Below, one piece after another: positions 14,192-14,281 of a stretch of 14,281 nucleotides of DNA. The stretch covers positions 1 to 14,281 of the forward strand of contig CANQYN010000023.1 of NCBI GenBank assembly GCA_947628105.1, given 5' to 3'. The stretch's first letter is position 1. The number at the start of each line of letters is the position of its first letter. This DNA comes from an uncultured Bacilli bacterium. GTDB lineage: Bacteria > Bacillota_I > Bacilli_A > RF39 > UBA660. Made by a program: the position numbers and the translations under genes. The notes under the pieces were generated by a model. The model was not told the DNA's origin, searched no databases, and worked only from the letters and a program-made list of their open reading frames with translations.

Positions 14192-14206
14192 GAGATATCT
14201 CCTATT
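14187..14206 (+). repeat. Perfect 20-bp palindrome across the alaS stop codon
   Basis: AATAGGAGATATCTCCTATT reads the same on both strands with no loop and includes the TAG stop (14189-14191). No T run follows, so it is not a terminator by itself. It could be a protein-binding dyad; the function is unknown. Confidence 0.8.
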
Positions 14207-14218
14207 CAGAATGTAGAC

Positions 14219-14250
14219 AAACCCCTAGATTTTTTCTAGAGGTTTTCTTA
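14219..14250 (+). terminator. Probable terminator hairpin after alaS
   Basis: AAACC and CTAGA (14219-14223, 14225-14229) pair with TCTAG and GGTTT (14235-14239, 14241-14245), with one internal C-A mismatch and a TTTTT loop. The downstream T run is short (TTTTCTT). The right arm also contains AGAGG, a possible ribosome binding site for an ATG at 14250. Confidence 0.7.
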
Positions 14251-14281
14251 TGCAATTTTTAAAAATTGAAATTTTAGAATT
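14250..14281 (+). CDS. Possible start of a further gene, cut by the window end
   Basis: ATG 14250 opens a frame (MQFLKIEILE) that runs to the end of the window without a stop. AGAGG (14238-14242) lies 7 bases upstream, a suitable ribosome binding site, though it is inside the right arm of the preceding hairpin. Only ten codons are visible, so it may be chance; no function can be read. Confidence 0.35.
   Translation, partial: MQFLKIEILE

Noticed and set aside
1..14281. CRISPR array, tRNA/rRNA genes, transposase or phage genes
   Set aside because: No regularly spaced direct repeats, cloverleaf or rRNA sequence, or mobile-element proteins were seen; the only tandem repeat is coding (3976-4101).

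Overview
The window is a compact, AT-rich stretch of bacterial chromosome carrying mostly core genes. Translation uses the standard bacterial code: TGA is a stop (miaA; the ATGA overlap before alaS) and Trp is TGG. AGGAGG-type ribosome binding sites, SigA-like promoters, U-tract terminators and a T-box leader in front of an alanyl-tRNA synthetase operon all point to a low-GC Firmicute, most likely a small-genome, gut-type Bacilli lineage (RF39/Erysipelotrichales-like). That placement is inference. I see no rRNA, tRNA, CRISPR, transposon or phage genes, and no gene-free stretch longer than 300 bases.

Layout, all on the + strand. (1) 2-1879: the 3' part of priA (replication restart helicase), fmt (initiator Met-tRNA formyltransferase) and secG (Sec translocon), closed by a strong terminator. 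(2) 1880-3848: a single large polytopic membrane protein of the DUF6020 type. Its near-consensus promoter has an uninterrupted run of nine G in the -35/-10 spacer, which is the most striking signal in the window. (3) 3866-6167: two single-gene units with nearly the same promoter. Each encodes a bitopic protein with a long disordered N-terminal tail, one TM helix and a C-terminal domain; the first contains a 42-nt tandem repeat. (4) 6169-8547: ruvA, an unrecognised 250-residue gene, and ruvB, tightly coupled. (5) 8527-11696: queA and miaA (tRNA modification) and an AI-2E/PerM-type membrane protein with its own extended -10 promoter. (6) 11706-14250: a T-box leader, a small P-loop kinase resembling deoxynucleoside monophosphate kinases, and a short-form alaS (584 residues) that lacks the usual beta-barrel segment and C-Ala domain. 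A perfect 20-bp palindrome spans the alaS stop and a hairpin follows. A possible new CDS begins at 14250.

The genes form a housekeeping island of DNA repair/restart, translation initiation, tRNA modification, tRNA charging and secretion, interrupted by three lineage-specific surface or membrane genes (1934-6134). The best candidates for undescribed biology are the G9 promoter of the DUF6020 gene, the orphan between ruvA and ruvB, and the T-box/kinase/short-AlaRS operon.
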